This document shows positions 13,701-28,700 of a stretch of 64,000 nucleotides of DNA, piece after piece. The stretch is taken from contig CM046867.1 of the NCBI GenBank assembly GCA_025617745.1, positions 23,877,205-23,941,204 of the forward strand, written 5' to 3'. This DNA comes from Heliocidaris erythrogramma. Lineage: Eukaryota; Echinodermata; Echinoidea; Camarodonta; Echinometridae. The translations under genes and the position numbers were made by a program. Numbering within the stretch: position 1 is the stretch's first letter; every line of letters begins with the position of its first letter. The notes beneath the pieces were generated by a model. The model was not told the DNA's origin. It made no database searches and saw only the letters and a list, made by a program, of their open reading frames with translations.

Positions 13701-16700
13701 ATAAAGAAATAAGACCAATCTTGGCTCTATCGTGGCCAGATGCATTTCTTTTCAAAATCAATTTGTAAATAGCAATAAATAGCGCGGCATCTAAAGTGTC
13801 ATTCTCTAGTGGTAATATGTAAGAGATATCAACTTGTATCTCTACATGAAAAACCTCTTTTATGATATTTCTTACAAAAACAAAAAATGGTTCATTTAAC
13901 TTGCAAGCTATAAAAGCATGGACTTCGTCTTCATACCTGCCAACTCTTACGATTTGGGCGTAATTATTACGATTTTTTATTGTATATTACTCCTTTTCTG
14001 ATTTTCTGAATAATGTATGGTTGTGCGAACTTATACTACGTAGATACCCTACAACTACCTTCATTCTTGTCTATGTGCACTGTTTGTGCTGAGAACAAAC
14101 ACTGTACATTGACAAGATAACGTACTGTGCAGTGAGTCCATGTTATGCATGATGGCAGTGCACGATTGTGCTATTGCGAGATGGGGAAATCACAGCCCCT
14201 AATAACCGTCATTTATCCTCTGAGAACTGATTCTAAATTTCACAAATGAGTCCAAATGGAATATCATAGCTATTTTTCATGATTCAGGTGAGAGAGAATG
14301 TCTAACTCAACCCAGTTTCACACTTAAATAGACGAATAGGGTCATAGTACCAATCCCCGTTAATATGACACTCTTGGTCAATTTAACCCTGTCGTGACCA
14401 TTGTCGCCAAAATGCGACATACAGCAACCTTGCACCATTTTATACCAATGTCGCAATATTGCGACGAAAATCAGTCCCTCCGAAAAAAAATATATATTTC
14501 ATGAACCAAACACCCCTACAAGTCGAATTTGGTATCATTGTCTGGCCTAGCGTTCAGTGACTGTAACAACACGCACTTCTATTGAAAGTTTTCACGCAAT
14601 CCTCCAAAGTTTGAGAAACTATCGAGATTTTTCACCGTTTAGCGCTCGAGAAGGCCCACGATGCCGGAGCAACACGTAGAGTATTTCGCGGATACGCTGT
14701 CAGAATCAAGTTCAGATAATTCTGACATGTCTTTGGAGCAAAATCATGATGATTCTGAGTTGGAAAGAATGGACATTTCTTCGGAGGATGAAATTTTTCG
14801 TGGGTCGTACCCCCACAAAGAGACCCCTTGCAAATCGACCGAGAGCTGCTGTGCACGAACGTGCGCAGGATTCCTCAGATGAGGGATTGGACACTCGGCC
14901 TGGTCCGAGCAGGCAACGTGCACGTACAGCGAGAGGCAGGGGGAGAGGCAGGGGAAGAGGACGGGACAACGCACCGCCACAGCGTGGCACACAACCTGCC
15001 GATTTCAGGGCTGGATGGCAAGAGCCGAATAGAGACTATTTCAATGCAGATATCCCAGCGTTTACAGGTACCTTATTTGTTTGATTTTGTGACAGTTGTA
15101 TGGGTCCGTAATGATTTGTTGTGCACATATTTAGATCTATTACATAAGGTCAGTTGGCCCCCCTCCCCGAAATTGAAAGAAAAATTGAAATGAAACGAAA
15201 CGAGAATCAAACTCTCAAGAGTAAGATTCATGTTGTCCCACATGTGTGATTTCATGTTAGTTTATGACCTGCAGAATTTCACCACTTCATTTCGTGATAG
15301 TAGGGTCTTTTTCACTGGCTTTTTTTTTGGGGTGGTGGTGGGGTGTGACTTGCGAGTCTATAGTGTGATAGTCCTTTGTTGTACATATACGAGATATAAA
15401 TCTAGATCTTCATGAATTATCTCTGTGACCTATGATGATAGGGTCATTTGACCCCCCTTCTCTCCCCCAAAAATAAAACAAAAATAAGAGAAATTGACAA
15501 ATGTCTTGATTAACTTTTATTCTTCATGCAGCATTGCGAAAATGTGAATTCAGATATGGTTTTATTACCGAAAATTTTGAAAGTTGATAAAAAGTAGTTC
15601 TTGTCACGATGTCGAGATCCTAATTATTGTTTTCATTATTTACTTTTTGCTAAAGCGGAATTCAGATTTTAGTTTTATTTTTATTTTTTTTTTTGATGAC
15701 TAATGACACGATTTGTCCATACGTACGGTGACATTTTTATAAATATTATTTGAATACATAATGTTATACATGTATTTCAGTATCCACGTTGATAAAATAA
15801 ATTTATAATGGGAACAGGTTGATAAAAATAAAAACTAAAATTCTAAATTTTTACTTACTATTTTTTTCCTCTCCATTGCAGGCACTCCCGGACCAACGGG
15901 GAATTTTGCGGGACTTTCCCCTGTAGAGCTCTTCTGCCTCTTTTTTACACGAGGTGTGGCAGCTTCTTGTAGATGAAACAACCCGGTATGCAACCCAGAC
16001 GATGGAGGGTTGGCCAGATGACCGTCCTCGTCCCGAACCTACAACCATCCCTGAGATGAAGGTATTCATCGCGCTAATGCTGATTATGGGAATTATCAGG
16101 CTGCCCCGGTATCATCTCTACTGGTCAACGTCGGAGATTTTGATCCACCTCTTCATCTCTTCTGTTATGTCCGGATTCGCTACACAACCCTACGCAGATT
16201 CTTTCACTTATCCAATAATACAGCTCCAAATCCAGAAAACAACCGTCTCCACAAACTGCAGTCTTTTCTAAATCTCCTCATCCCACTCTTCCAGTCTTTA
16301 TATCGCCCAAAAAGAGAAATCTCACCTGATGAGAGCATGATCCACTTCAAAGGGAGACTTGGAATTGTGCAATACATGCCCCAAAAACCGATCAAGTGGG
16401 GTATAAAGGCATGGGCACTCTGTGAAAGCTCGTCGGGGTACACATGGAACTGGAAGATCTACACTGGTAGAGAAGGAGATCTCCAAGCTGCTCCTCAAGA
16501 GAGGAACATAGACGGACGTCTGAATCATCCACCGGAGACAACAATATATGCCAGTGGGAAAGTCGTTCTCCAGTTAGTTGATGGACTAGAAGGTGAAGGT
16601 TATTATTTATATTGTGATAATTTTTATACTTCTCCAGCATTGTTCAGCAAACTAACAGAACTAGGATATGGATGCTGCGGAACCGTTCGACCGCTTGCGA

Positions 16701-19700
16701 AGGAACTGCCCATCTTGGCGAACCCAAAGGTTCATAAATTGAAGAAGGGTGACTCTCCCAAATATCTGGAGAAAAGTGGTCAGCTGTGTGTGATATGGCA
16801 GGACAAAAAGCCAGTAAAATTGCTGACGACCATCGACGGGCCTGGAGAGGAAGTGAAAAGGATTAGATCACGCCAAGGAGAAGGTGGTTTTCGGGAGATA
16901 ACACGCCCATTAGCTATCAAGTCGTACAACAAGAACATGGGCGGAGTAGACAAGTCGGATCAGCTGATCCAGTATTACGTGCATGATCACAGATCAATGA
17001 AATGGTGGAAGAGGATCTTTTTTCATTTGTTAGAAGTGTCATTGGTTAATGCACATTCAATCTACAGATGTTATGCTGACAATCTGCACATGGACTTCTT
17101 GAACTTCAAGATCAAGGTCATTGAGGGTCTGTTGCATGGATGGCCAAGAAACACAGCTCGCAATGGTCGTAGGGCTTCTCGAGAAGATCTTCCTGCGCGA
17201 ATCACCCCTGATGGCCATTTCCTAAAGACAGCGGAGGGCTCTCGCTCAGATTGTATAGTTTGTAGTGATCGGTCAAGGCCACGCGGAAGAGTGCAAACAA
17301 AGTTCATGTGCAAGCAGTGTGACAGGCCAATGTGTCCTGTTGGCTGTTTCGAACGTTATCATACTCTTGTCAATTACAAGCTTTATTGATGTCTATTCCT
17401 TCCTTGCTTGCTTGCTTGATTTTTCCTGCCAGTTCATTCTTGCAATTTGTATTGATTTTTTTAAATAAATGTACACTGTATGTATCACAGGGAATATTGC
17501 CTTTATTGTTGACGAAGACTCTTATATGTACAGATATAAGTTGACATACATGTATGCCTATTCTATTCTAGCTAGCCATAACACTTTTACAAGTAAAAGC
17601 GCAATATTTTTCTTGTTAGCAAATGTTTCTGCAGAAAGCCACTGCATACCACATAAGTATTATGTTACAATCTTAAGTTTGGTATTTTTCTTGACCAAAG
17701 TTTATATATATTTTTAGCAGAAAGCCACTGCATACCATATTTTTGTATTGTGTTACGATCATGATTTCTGTATTTTTTTGACCAAAATTTATATTTGTGT
17801 TTTAGCAGAAAGCCACTGCTTTAGAAGAAAAAATGAGCAAATATGTTTACAAAATTGAACAAGTAATAATGACTGATTTTTTTTTACTGGGAAGGGGCCA
17901 TATTGTTGTTGAGGATGTAAACAATTTTTTTTTTTTTGGGGGAGGGGGGGAAGAGGGGGGGTGGGGTGATGGGGGGGGCAAACAGTGCCATTTGCCCCGT
18001 GCCCCTCCTCCCCCACCCTCGTTGAAAGCAGCCTTTGTTGTTGCTGTTATCGACATATTTGTCGGAACAGTAGGAATAAAAAAAAACTATGATGAATGAG
18101 ATCACAAGGAAAGGATCAAGTTGAGAGAGGGAGAGACAGAGGAAGAGTCAAACAGACAGACGGGGAGAGGGAGGTAGAGAGAGAGGGGAAAGAAGAAGAA
18201 AAGCCAATGAACAGAAGAGAGGAGTTGTGACAAGACTTGTCAACGCAATGCCCTATCATCCGTGTACAGTGCAAATACGGTGAGTGACGTCATTGTACGC
18301 ACTCCTGAGTGCCTCATCCACCGTCAACTAACAATCTCCGTGCGGGTTTTTTCCATTACGTCATCGCTGTTGCAAGCTATGCAGGCTGTGCGATCTCGCT
18401 GCGCACACGTTTCATAATACACAAATCCCATAGACATAACGAAATCCCCGTTTTGTGTGCAAAAGCGATGGCTTGTTTTCCTTCCCCTGAATTGAATTTT
18501 TGGAAATATATATGAAATCAGGTAAGGAACTAAAGTTGAACATATGAGGAACATATTTTCATTATTTTGTGTGGAAGATATGAGCAAATATCGCTGTTCT
18601 GATGCTTGAATTCATATAGAAATTGGAAGGTAACTCTGTACGTTTGACACGGAAAACCTTCCGGTAACCCAGGGTGGGACTAGCCAGGATTGGCTTCGTG
18701 AATGTAAAAAAAAAAAAAAATTGGCTATACACCTTCTACATCACGAAGCCAGCCGTTCTTACCCAGCAATCTAACTGCGCACGGGTTAGCAGGACTGGAA
18801 AATGCCCTGAAATATCACTTTTCTGATCTCTCTCGCGACCGACAGCTCCTTCACCACAGCGTATCCTCCTAGGAAAACATTTAGAATTAGAATGTCTTTT
18901 TGATCGTACGTATTTTTACCAAAAAATCTAAAAAAGAGCGTAAGAAATTTCCGAAAACTCACCAGTGTTTGTGTGTATCCATTGTCATGCCTTATCTGCA
19001 TGACATTAAAAAATCTCATTTTCACAATAGGGCACTTTAGAGGTGCTGCCCCTAAGTCTCCTTGGGGGCAAGGTACCCTGTTTAAGAAATCGAAGTCTAC
19101 TTCCTCTAAGGATGATACCTACAGTACCAACTTTACAACAGGGCTTTATAGAAGAAGCAAAAATGAATCTAGTTACTGCCATTTTTGGTGCTCTTGGGGG
19201 TGGAAATTTAAGCCAATATTTTGAAGTGTCTTTGAAGTGTCTTTTACATGGCCACGTTTATGCTCAATGTAAATGCAAGACCATGTAACCAATGTACCGC
19301 TATTAAAAATATCAAATCAACTGGTCGTGCTAAACCTTATGTAAACTATTCTTGGTCCATTAATATATCGGTGCATCGGTGTTCAACCGGAGCAAACCCC
19401 GATCCCCGGTTTACAAAAACCACAATATGACTCAGCCCTAGTCTTTGATCCCCAAATACATGTAAATTTAAAAATGATTCTATTTAATTTATCAGGAATT
19501 CATTTGACATGATAGTATCTACAATAATCAGATGAATAACCTGACTAATTGCTAATGACATAAGTACAGTCACTGTTCCAAAAATAGTTAAATTTCTTCT
19601 TTGCCAGCTCAGAAGAATATTTTCTGATTTCGACAACCTATTCAACCAATCTTTTTTCAAGGCCAATTCATTATCCATACCAATGTGATGACCTAAATAC

Positions 19701-22700
19701 TGGACGGGTTTATCAGACCATGTCAAATTATGTTTGGATATATTCCACTTCAAATTTACATCACCAATCCATAATTCCATATCATAGTACTCTTATCTTT
19801 ATTTAACTTTGGACCGGCTACTTTTCCAAAAAGAATCAACTCATCAATGACATTTTGAAGAGAAAGAGGGTCACAAACAAAAAATAAAGTATCATCTGCA
19901 TATTGCAGTAATTCCATTTTTATATTACATTGATCTATTTCAAATGGTTTAATTTCTGTGTTTTTTCTGTTCTTTTTTGCCATAAATTTGACTGCTAGGA
20001 TAAAAAGGAGGGCAGACAGAGAGTATCCCTGTCTGACACCCTGTTTGACATAAATTGATTCAGATACCCACCCATTAACTATAACACTACTTTGTATATT
20101 TGTATACAAAACTTTGAGCCAATGTCTGAAAGAAGGCACCAAATTGACCCTTTCTATTAACATAAATCGAGGAAATCTAAATTGAAAAATCAAAAGCTTT
20201 GGTGAAGTCCACTAACATAATGGCTCCACATTCTTTTTGGTTTGCGAGGTACTGAATAACGCCTTTCACAAGCCTCACATTATTTGACGCCAAACGGCCT
20301 TTATAGTTTAAAGTAACCTGTTTGCGTTTCATGAACAATATGACGACTCTTTTGGACGCGTGTTGCTAGAATACATGTAGTTGCTATTATTTTATGATCA
20401 CAATTTGAGAAAGTTATGGGTCTCCAGTTATTAAGGTTCTGGTGGTCACCCTTTTTGAAAAAAGTGTAATAATACCTGTCCTTTGTGTTATATGACATTT
20501 GTTTGAAGTTTTCACATTCTTTCGGTACACCGTCAGAACCAGGGGCTTCAATTTTACTTGTGGATAATACAGCACGTTTACACTCTTCTGTGGTCAACAG
20601 ACCTTCACACATGTCTTTTTCTTCGTTTAATTGATTAACAGTTTGTCTTAAAACATAATTTTCATTTTCTTTAAATCAGATAACCGGAGAAATGTCCCAT
20701 AAAATAAGAAATGGGACAAATTATACATTTTTGGAAAGCTAATCCCCCAAAGAATACAATGAAATTAAATTTTAGAGATGTATTAAGCTTGTTCAAAAAG
20801 ATTACCAGGACTTTTTTTCAAGACCCCTGACAGGGTCTCAGATGAGCCACGAAAGCGAGAATTCTTGCACTAGAAAAATGAAGTCATTCTAGGGACAGCT
20901 AGCTTACGGTATATGACTTGACTGTACTGTAGCTGTATGAATCGTATATGTGTGTGTGTGGCTGCTGCCATAGCTCTTTCTTCTGTCTCCGGAATATCAC
21001 AATGTTTAACAAAAACGGGCTTGCTTCGTATCTGCTGAGATGCGCTTTCTCTGCGTATATGTGGCACCTTGTACAGCTTATATTAGAGTCAGTTATTAAA
21101 AAAAATCAAATCAATCTGCACCACTTTATCAGTAACAATGTTCAACTAATACTCCAAAGCAATTTATCCAATAAATGTCCGAAATTCAGTAAAATCTGGG
21201 ATTTTCTCACCCACTTTGATGGTCGTAACCTTCAAGAGGAGTGAGAAGAGCGCCCTCTCGACCAGGGTAATGATATTGGAGCACCAGGAGTTTCATGGCT
21301 GAACAACTGAACTTGATATTTAGTTTGTTTCCTCTGTGATTCTTTGCAGGACTCAAGGAATGAAAGCTTTGGTCAGAGGACTTCAGTGAAGCCTGATGAG
21401 CTAGCCTCACCTCTCCCAGTCTACCCCAGAGAACAGCCCAGCGCATCATTGCGTCTCACACCGGAAAAAGTGTAAGCATATCTTATTCTTACATCATTTT
21501 AAGAAGAATTATATCAAGGCCCTGTCTTATAAAGAGTTGCGATTAATTCGAATTGATCGCAACTCTTTATAAGACGGGGCCTTGGGCTCAGAAATATTTT
21601 CAGATGATGTTCCCTTGCATTGCAAGGTGTTAAGTATGTAGAAAATTGTACATTTTATCAGTCATTTTCTGTCTTTTGTGGACCCAGTTGATCAAAAATT
21701 TCAAAAATGACAATAGTGCATCTAAACATATGTTTTGGGTATTAACATGCATTACAAAATACAACACATTATCAACCCTCATGATGTTTTTTTGTGTTTT
21801 TTTTTTTTGTGGGTCTCTTAGAATTAAAAAAATATTGTCACCTCAAGGAAAATTGGCAGGGGGTGTACACATAGGCCTACAAAGGCCTTTTCAGTAGCCC
21901 CAAGAGCAAATTGCTCTACCCCTCTCCCTCCCCCACATATTTGAACATTGTTGATACTGCGATTGCTTTTACCACAGAGCCTTTTGGTTTACTGCGACTA
22001 GACTACTGTAAAAGTGTAAATTTTCACGCGATTAACTTTTCGCACTCGGCCAGGTAAGGTGAATTTCACATGTTTTTTATTTCACCGACGCGCTAGGCTC
22101 ATGGGCCAAAGAATACATAAACAAAAATATGTGCATGTTTTTATTTTTATTATTTTAATATTCACGTTTATCGTATCTTCCATTATAAATACACCCTCTT
22201 CTCTTTTAATTTTCTCATTTCAAATCCCTTACCATACAGTGATGACCATCGTAGACAGTCCAGTGAAGAACCAAACACCCCAGATATTCCCCTCTTTAGT
22301 AAACCTAAAGCACTGGCAGATACTAGCGGTATGGAGAGGTACGAAATCCACAAATGATCAGTATTGTTACTGTTATTTTGATTCATTTTTTTTTTTTTCC
22401 AAACGAATTATCATTCTTGAGATTGATAAATGAATGGGTCATTCCTGAAACAATCTCCCGTACAGATCTGTGTACAGTTACATGACATGTACAGTTACAT
22501 GACATGTACAGGGCTCAGGGGTAACAGGTCTGATCCAAATAACATTTTGGGGGCCATGTCGCTGATAAAAAAATTTTGGATTCACTTGTAAAGCTAAAAA
22601 AGGTTAAGATTATTACTGTAGGTATGCTGTTTGTTTTAGTGATTTGTCGCTATGCTTGTTATCCCCTCGCCGACGAAGTCGTGGGGGGATATACATGTAC

Positions 22701-25700
22701 ATGTAGCAATGCCGCCGTCCGTCCATCCATAACAAATCAGTTTCCATTCGATAACTTTAGTAATATTTGACAGATTTTAATGAAATTTAATTTTTTATAC
22801 ATGGTATCAAAATAAAGCCTAAGTTCGATTTCGGAGTATGTACGTCAAAGGTCATAGCTCATAAAATATGCAAAAATCCAAAAATGTGGTTCTGTTCGAT
22901 AACTTTAGTAATGTTGGACGGATTTTTTAATGAAAATTGATATGCAAGTACATAGTATAAAAATACGGCCGAAGTTCAATTTTGGAGTATGTACGTCAAA
23001 GGTCAAAGGTCATAGCTCATTAAATATGCGAAAATCCAAAATTGTGATTTCTGTTTGATAACTTCAGTAATTTACGACAAATTTTACTGATATTTTATAT
23101 GAAGGTACGTGGTATCAAAATACCGCCTAAGTTTGATTTCGGAGTATGTACGTCAAAGGCTAAAGGTCATAGCTTATTAAATACCGTATTCGCCGGCAGA
23201 AAGGCCGCTGTATTTTCACTCAAAATCACCCAAAGTCGGGGTGCGGCCTATGGGCAGCAACAGAAAAAAATCATGACACGTATTGGAATGGACGGACAAA
23301 CGTTAGATCTAACAGTCAGTCTGTGCTCTATCTCTAACGATGTAGATCTACTTATCTTTCAAGTACTGAAATATTTTCAGTAATAAATATAATTCAGAAC
23401 TAATAACTACATATCTTATCAGTATAGTTACAAACACGGCCTCGTATGGTCTTCCGAGGTTGACAGAGCACTCGTACGAAGCTCTCTATTGAGCTCGAGT
23501 AAAGTGCTGAAATCAGCCACCCCGGTAGATGTTTTCTGTTCTGTAAGCTATTGTAATGGATACGTAGGTGCTTTGTAAGTTTTAATTTGTCTTTTGAGCA
23601 CACCCTTTGTATGTGTTGAGATCGATGGCACCCCCTCAACCTCCGCACTATTTCAGCGCGGTCGTATCCTTGCAGGATCCTTCACGGAGATGTGTGTATT
23701 TTGTATGGAGAACTGACATTATCGCAGAGGATTTTTCATAACGCACGTGGCGTGCGCGTTACCCTGCGTTGTAAGCATAGACATTGTAAGTCATGGCAAA
23801 GATCTTAAAAGATAAGATAGGGCATTCCCGTCTCCCCCTAATTTTATGTAACGTAAGTGACCTCATATGGGGAAGGCCAAGGGCGCCCTTCCCTTGGCCG
23901 TTACATCGGACCCTTTACACAATCAGGAGAGTGTCCTATCTTTCTTTTCACGATCTTTGGTCATGGCAAGGACATGTTTCAGCTTGCAAATCGTCGTGAC
24001 AACGTTTTCAATTTCCTCCTCGAAGCCATCATGCTGTATTATGTATTATTCTGTCTTCGGAATTCACATAGGGAACCTTTGATGGAATATGCACCTATGT
24101 AAGATATCTCTTCACGATTTTTTAGAGTGGTGGAAACATTTCCTTTCCAATTTCATTTGTGATTGTGCCTCAATTTGCGAGTTGCATTCACGGTTGATAG
24201 TCCTATTTGTTGACAAACTTACGGGGAGACGGCATGTACCATATACTTTATAGTACTAACGTATAGAAGAGTATATACTAACGTATAGTACTAACTAAAG
24301 TACTAACTACAAAGATGTACGTGTTTGCGAGTACTAGTAATAGTACTACGCTTCGTCAGATTCTCTTCAAGTTCAACTTTTTAAATTCTTAATGAAATAA
24401 AGCAAAGACATCTAGGAATAATCGTCTTCAAATAGTCAATACAATAAAAAGTTTGGCCCTTGTTTTTCTTATGCTTGTGATTTTTCCGCATATTTTTTTT
24501 TTCAAATGAGTTGTCAAAGTTGGTGTGCGGCCTATCCGGCGCTGCGGCCATTCGGCCGGTGAATTACGGTATGCAAAAATCTGAAAATGTGGATTCCGTT
24601 CAATAACTTTTGTAGTTAGTAAACGAAGAAGCTTGACTGGGGAGGCATATTACTCCCAGTGTTAAAGATCGTATGCTCGATCTGTAATGAAAAACAGCAT
24701 ACGATCTTTAACACTGTGAGTAATATGCCGAAAGATTTGTTTACAACTTTTGTAGTGTTTGACGGAGTTGAATGAAATTTGATATGAACGTACATGGTAT
24801 CAAAATACAGCCCAAGTTTGATTTCAGAGTATGTAGGTCAAAGGTCAAAAGTCATAGCTCATTAGATATGTGAAAATTGCTAATTACTGTTATATTTATC
24901 AGAAAATGTGGTTTCCGTTTGATAACTTTAGTAACATGTTAGACAGATTTTAATGAAATTTCGTAAGAAGGTACATGGTATGCAGATATAGCCTACGTTC
25001 CATCTTTGAGTATGTAGGTCAAAGGTTTTGTTTGCTTTGTTTGCAGATGCTTTTCTGCATTTATTTCATAATCAATGTAAACAACAGTTGCTTTCAAACG
25101 TAACATATAATGGATGAGGCAATAAACTTACATAGAAATAATTGAGTGTTACATCATGAATGCAAACCATCTTTCAGTGATAATATTATATACACGTACC
25201 AATAATACAGTGAGTATGGATATAATTCTATATAAAACATTTGATGATGTACATGTAGGTACAATTATTTACAAAATGCAGAGGGCAAAACTATCATAAG
25301 CAAATGCTTAAGACGATAGCAGCCCGGAATTGCATGCGTATAGATGAGGATTCAGGAAATATATATAGAAATAATTTGCCATATTGTAAATTCAAGAAAA
25401 TTGCATACATTGAGATTCACTTATAACTTGCCATATTGTAATTTTAAGGGAATTGCATATATCTGTGCCGTGAGTGCGCAGGTGCAAAGTGCATATAGTT
25501 GGGGATTATGATTTTGCAGATAATGTAATCGTATGGAGGGAAATTGAGTTTGGTTTAAGGATAACAAGGGATACAGGACAATCAGGGGTCGATATTCAAA
25601 GTAATCATTCATGGTTGTAATTTAGCAGCAGATGTTTCTTCATTAGAGCTTTAAAAGAAAAATGAGAAGAGGCAGTTTTTATATTTCCAGGTAGTGAGTT

Positions 25701-28700
25701 CTATATATCAGGACCATTGTGTCTAATAGTTTTTTGCGCTATGAATAGTCTGGGATTGTTCAAGTGAATATCAGAAGAATGACGTGTTGGATAGGAATGA
25801 ATGCTGGAGTTTTGAGTAAAAGCATTTTGAAGAGTACTAGGTAGAGACTGTTTCGAGAATTTAAACATAAAATAGCCATTTGGAATACATGAATGTCATT
25901 TATTTTAAGTGTTTTGAGTTTATAAAATAACGGATCTGTGTTTGCTAAATAGTGCGAAGACGTACAAATGCGCAGCGCTTTTTTCTGGAGTAAAAGTAAT
26001 GAATTGATTCTTGTTTTGTAGGAATTTCCCCATGCCAGGTTACAGTAAGATAAATACGGATAAACTAGCGCATTGAATATAAATAAGGATTTTTGAGGTA
26101 AACTGTCTTTTAGTTTGTTTAATATACCTACTCCTCTTGACATGTTAGATGATATATTATCAATGTGATTTTTCCACGTTAAATTGGAATCTATTAACAC
26201 CCCCAAGAACTTTGTTGAATCTTTACTAGTAAGGGTAACATCGTCGATAATTATATCGTCGTGGAAAAAATTTGCTGAACTCGCAGTCTTAACGTGTATG
26301 AAGTTAGTTTTGCTTATATTTAACGAAAGTTTATTGCATTTAAACCAATGGGATATATTGATTAATTGTGTATTAATTGTTTCAATTAGTTCATTTAAAT
26401 CCTCATGGGAATGAAATACATTAGTGTCATCTGCAAATAATATATATGATAATGATGGCGCAGAATGAACAATGTCGTTAACATAAATTAGAAAGAGGAG
26501 TGGACCCAAAATGGATCCTTGGGGAACGCCACATTTTATAGTGGATGTTTGTAATCTACTATTATTATATTGAACAAATTGGGATCTATTGGAAATGTAA
26601 CTTTTAAACCAAGATAGGGTATTTCCCCTTATTCCATAATGCCTAAGCTTTTGTATTAGAATTGAATGATCAATGGTATCGAATGCTTTCGAAAGGTCCA
26701 TAAAAATTCCAATTGTGTGCTCCTTTTTAGAGAGAGATTTAGTAATTTTATCAATTAATTCAAGGATTGCATAGTCAGTTGAAAGGTTCTTTCGGAATCC
26801 ATATTGGTTGGGAGTAAGTACATTATTTGTAGCCAAAAAGAATATAATCTCTTGTAGCCAATTTTTTCCAGTATTTTGGATATGCTTGACAGTAAAGTAA
26901 AGGTCACAGCTCACAGCTCATTAAATATGCAAAAATGGCTAATTATGTACATGAGAAAGTTTATTTTCAGATCTTCTCATGGGTCATTCCATAAAGTAGT
27001 AAACTTTCTGTACATCCCATCCCTAGGTATTAGTAACTTCCTTGCCTAGTAATATAATAGTATAGTTTAATAGAGTTAAGTTATTCTGACGTATATAGGC
27101 CATTTGTACCCGGCGAGGTGATGCTACGCTTTGCGTTGCCCTTGTTCTATTTGAAATTGAGAATCGTAGTAGGGTTACATTTGTGAATGAAATAATGATT
27201 CGATGCTGCTCTTTGTTATATTTGAAATTCAGAATCAAAGTAGGTCTAATCAGATCCAATCAGTTTCTTGTCAATGATTTTGTCTTAGTCCTGGAAATAG
27301 TACAATTCTGCAGATCATATCGTCTGCAGATGCAAAGCTTTCTATGAAGATTAATTGTGTCTTAGATATTAAGTGATTCCTTAAATCTCACTTCAATGAT
27401 GTTATTTTATTCCACAGTCCTGGCAACAAGCACGAGGACCCAGATTGCACAATCCATGCCATGAATGCCCAGCCAAGCAGAAAACAAAGGATACCCAGCG
27501 GCTCCGGAGCTGCACCACCCATCAGCTCCCTGTCAGTTCCAGGATGCTCCCCTCCCACTACTCCTCCATCCTCTGCCGGGGAGCCCCTGAACCAGAGCAG
27601 AGGAAGCCAGGGAGATGCATCGCTGGAGGTGTCAGGAGAAGATGAAGTGATCGACCAAGAGAACCAGCCCCCGCCCCACCCTGCCAAAGTGGTCCTGCGT
27701 CGTAATGGTTACTATACGATCCCTACCCTAACAGAGCTGGCTGAGCTCACAGATGGTGATGGTAACTGCTTTGTGGAAGATTTCTCTGTCGGGAGGGAGA
27801 GGTATGGCAGTGTGTTTTTCCCAGGAATGACCAATGTGAGAGGACTTAATCTTGATGAAATCGGTAAGTCTATTTTCTGCTATGATTGAAAACATTCTCA
27901 TTATTTCCATGTGTCAGTTTGTGTTCATGTTCGCATGATAATCATCATGTCATCATTGTCATCTGCGTCGATCACGATGTCATCGTCATCACAATGTTCA
28001 TCGATACTATCATGTTTGTTGTATAAGTACAATATAATTCACTAAGATGATTGCATTCTTTCACAAAATTTATTAATATTCCTTACATATGATCACATTT
28101 AATTTGAGCTCATTGTATTCTTATCACTTTCAATTTATACTAACAAGAAAGATATGTCTTCAGAATGTTCAGATATTTTAAGTCTCTTCAAAGTAAGCAC
28201 ATGTTTTTTGATGATTGCATTCTTCTGAAAGTTAATTAAGATTTAAATTATTTCATTCCTATCAAAATGAGCACAATTCATATTTAGGTGATAGCAGTTA
28301 ATCGACTTGATATTAATTCTCTTCCTCCTTTATCTTTGTACAGTTCACTTCAGAAGAAAGGAGATCACCATCTACCCAGATGACACCTGTAAACCTAGTG
28401 TTGGTACAGGACTCAACAAGAAAGCTGAAGTGACCCTAGATCAGACCTGGCCTATTGATAAATCTACCAGGCAACCAATCAAGGTACACATGATAGTCCA
28501 AAGAGGAGTTGGGGGGCATATTTAAAAACAGTATTATAACGAGAAGGGGGGGGGGTCAGGGGATGGACTTGTTTAACCCTAAAAAGACTGGGGGGGCCTA
28601 AAAGGCCCCCCCCCCCTCTCAACATAAACTGCGATTATTTTGTAACGCTTAAAGATTTCGTACTGCTGTTTCATGACTTTTTTCTTTAGAGTTTTGCGCA

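Larger units (their letters stand above)
14393..17500 (+). mobile_element. piggyBac-like DNA transposon, decayed; 3' end not found
   Basis: The left end is TTAA (14393-14396) followed by CCCTGTCGTGACCATTG, the CCC-start typical of piggyBac termini. Short gtcgc/gcgac inverted motifs follow just inside (14410-14475). A transposase pseudogene follows at 14661-17389 and an AATAAA at about 17465. I could not find a matching inverted end with TTAA downstream, so the right end is lost or diverged. Confidence 0.75.
22655..26970. repeat. Repeat family C, ~150-bp monomers, with three later insertions
   Basis: Starts with the hairpin cccctcgccgacgaagtcgtgg. Monomers read 'gataactttagtaat..ttgacagattttaatgaaatt', 'catggtatcaaaat', 'ttcggagtatgtacgtcaaaggtcatagctcattaaatatg', with a period near 150 bp. 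The array is cut by a TA-flanked element (23184-24569), a hairpin element (24616-24744) and a LINE (25027-26898). Monomer sequence resumes correctly after each. Confidence 0.85.

Noticed and set aside
19031-19230. Possible extra NUP98 exon (gtgctgcccctaag...)
   Set aside because: No FG or linker similarity, and exons 7 and 8 already join in phase across this intron.
24644-24729. Conserved microRNA gene
   Set aside because: The 11-bp flanking duplication shows an inserted element; no known mature sequence is recognised.
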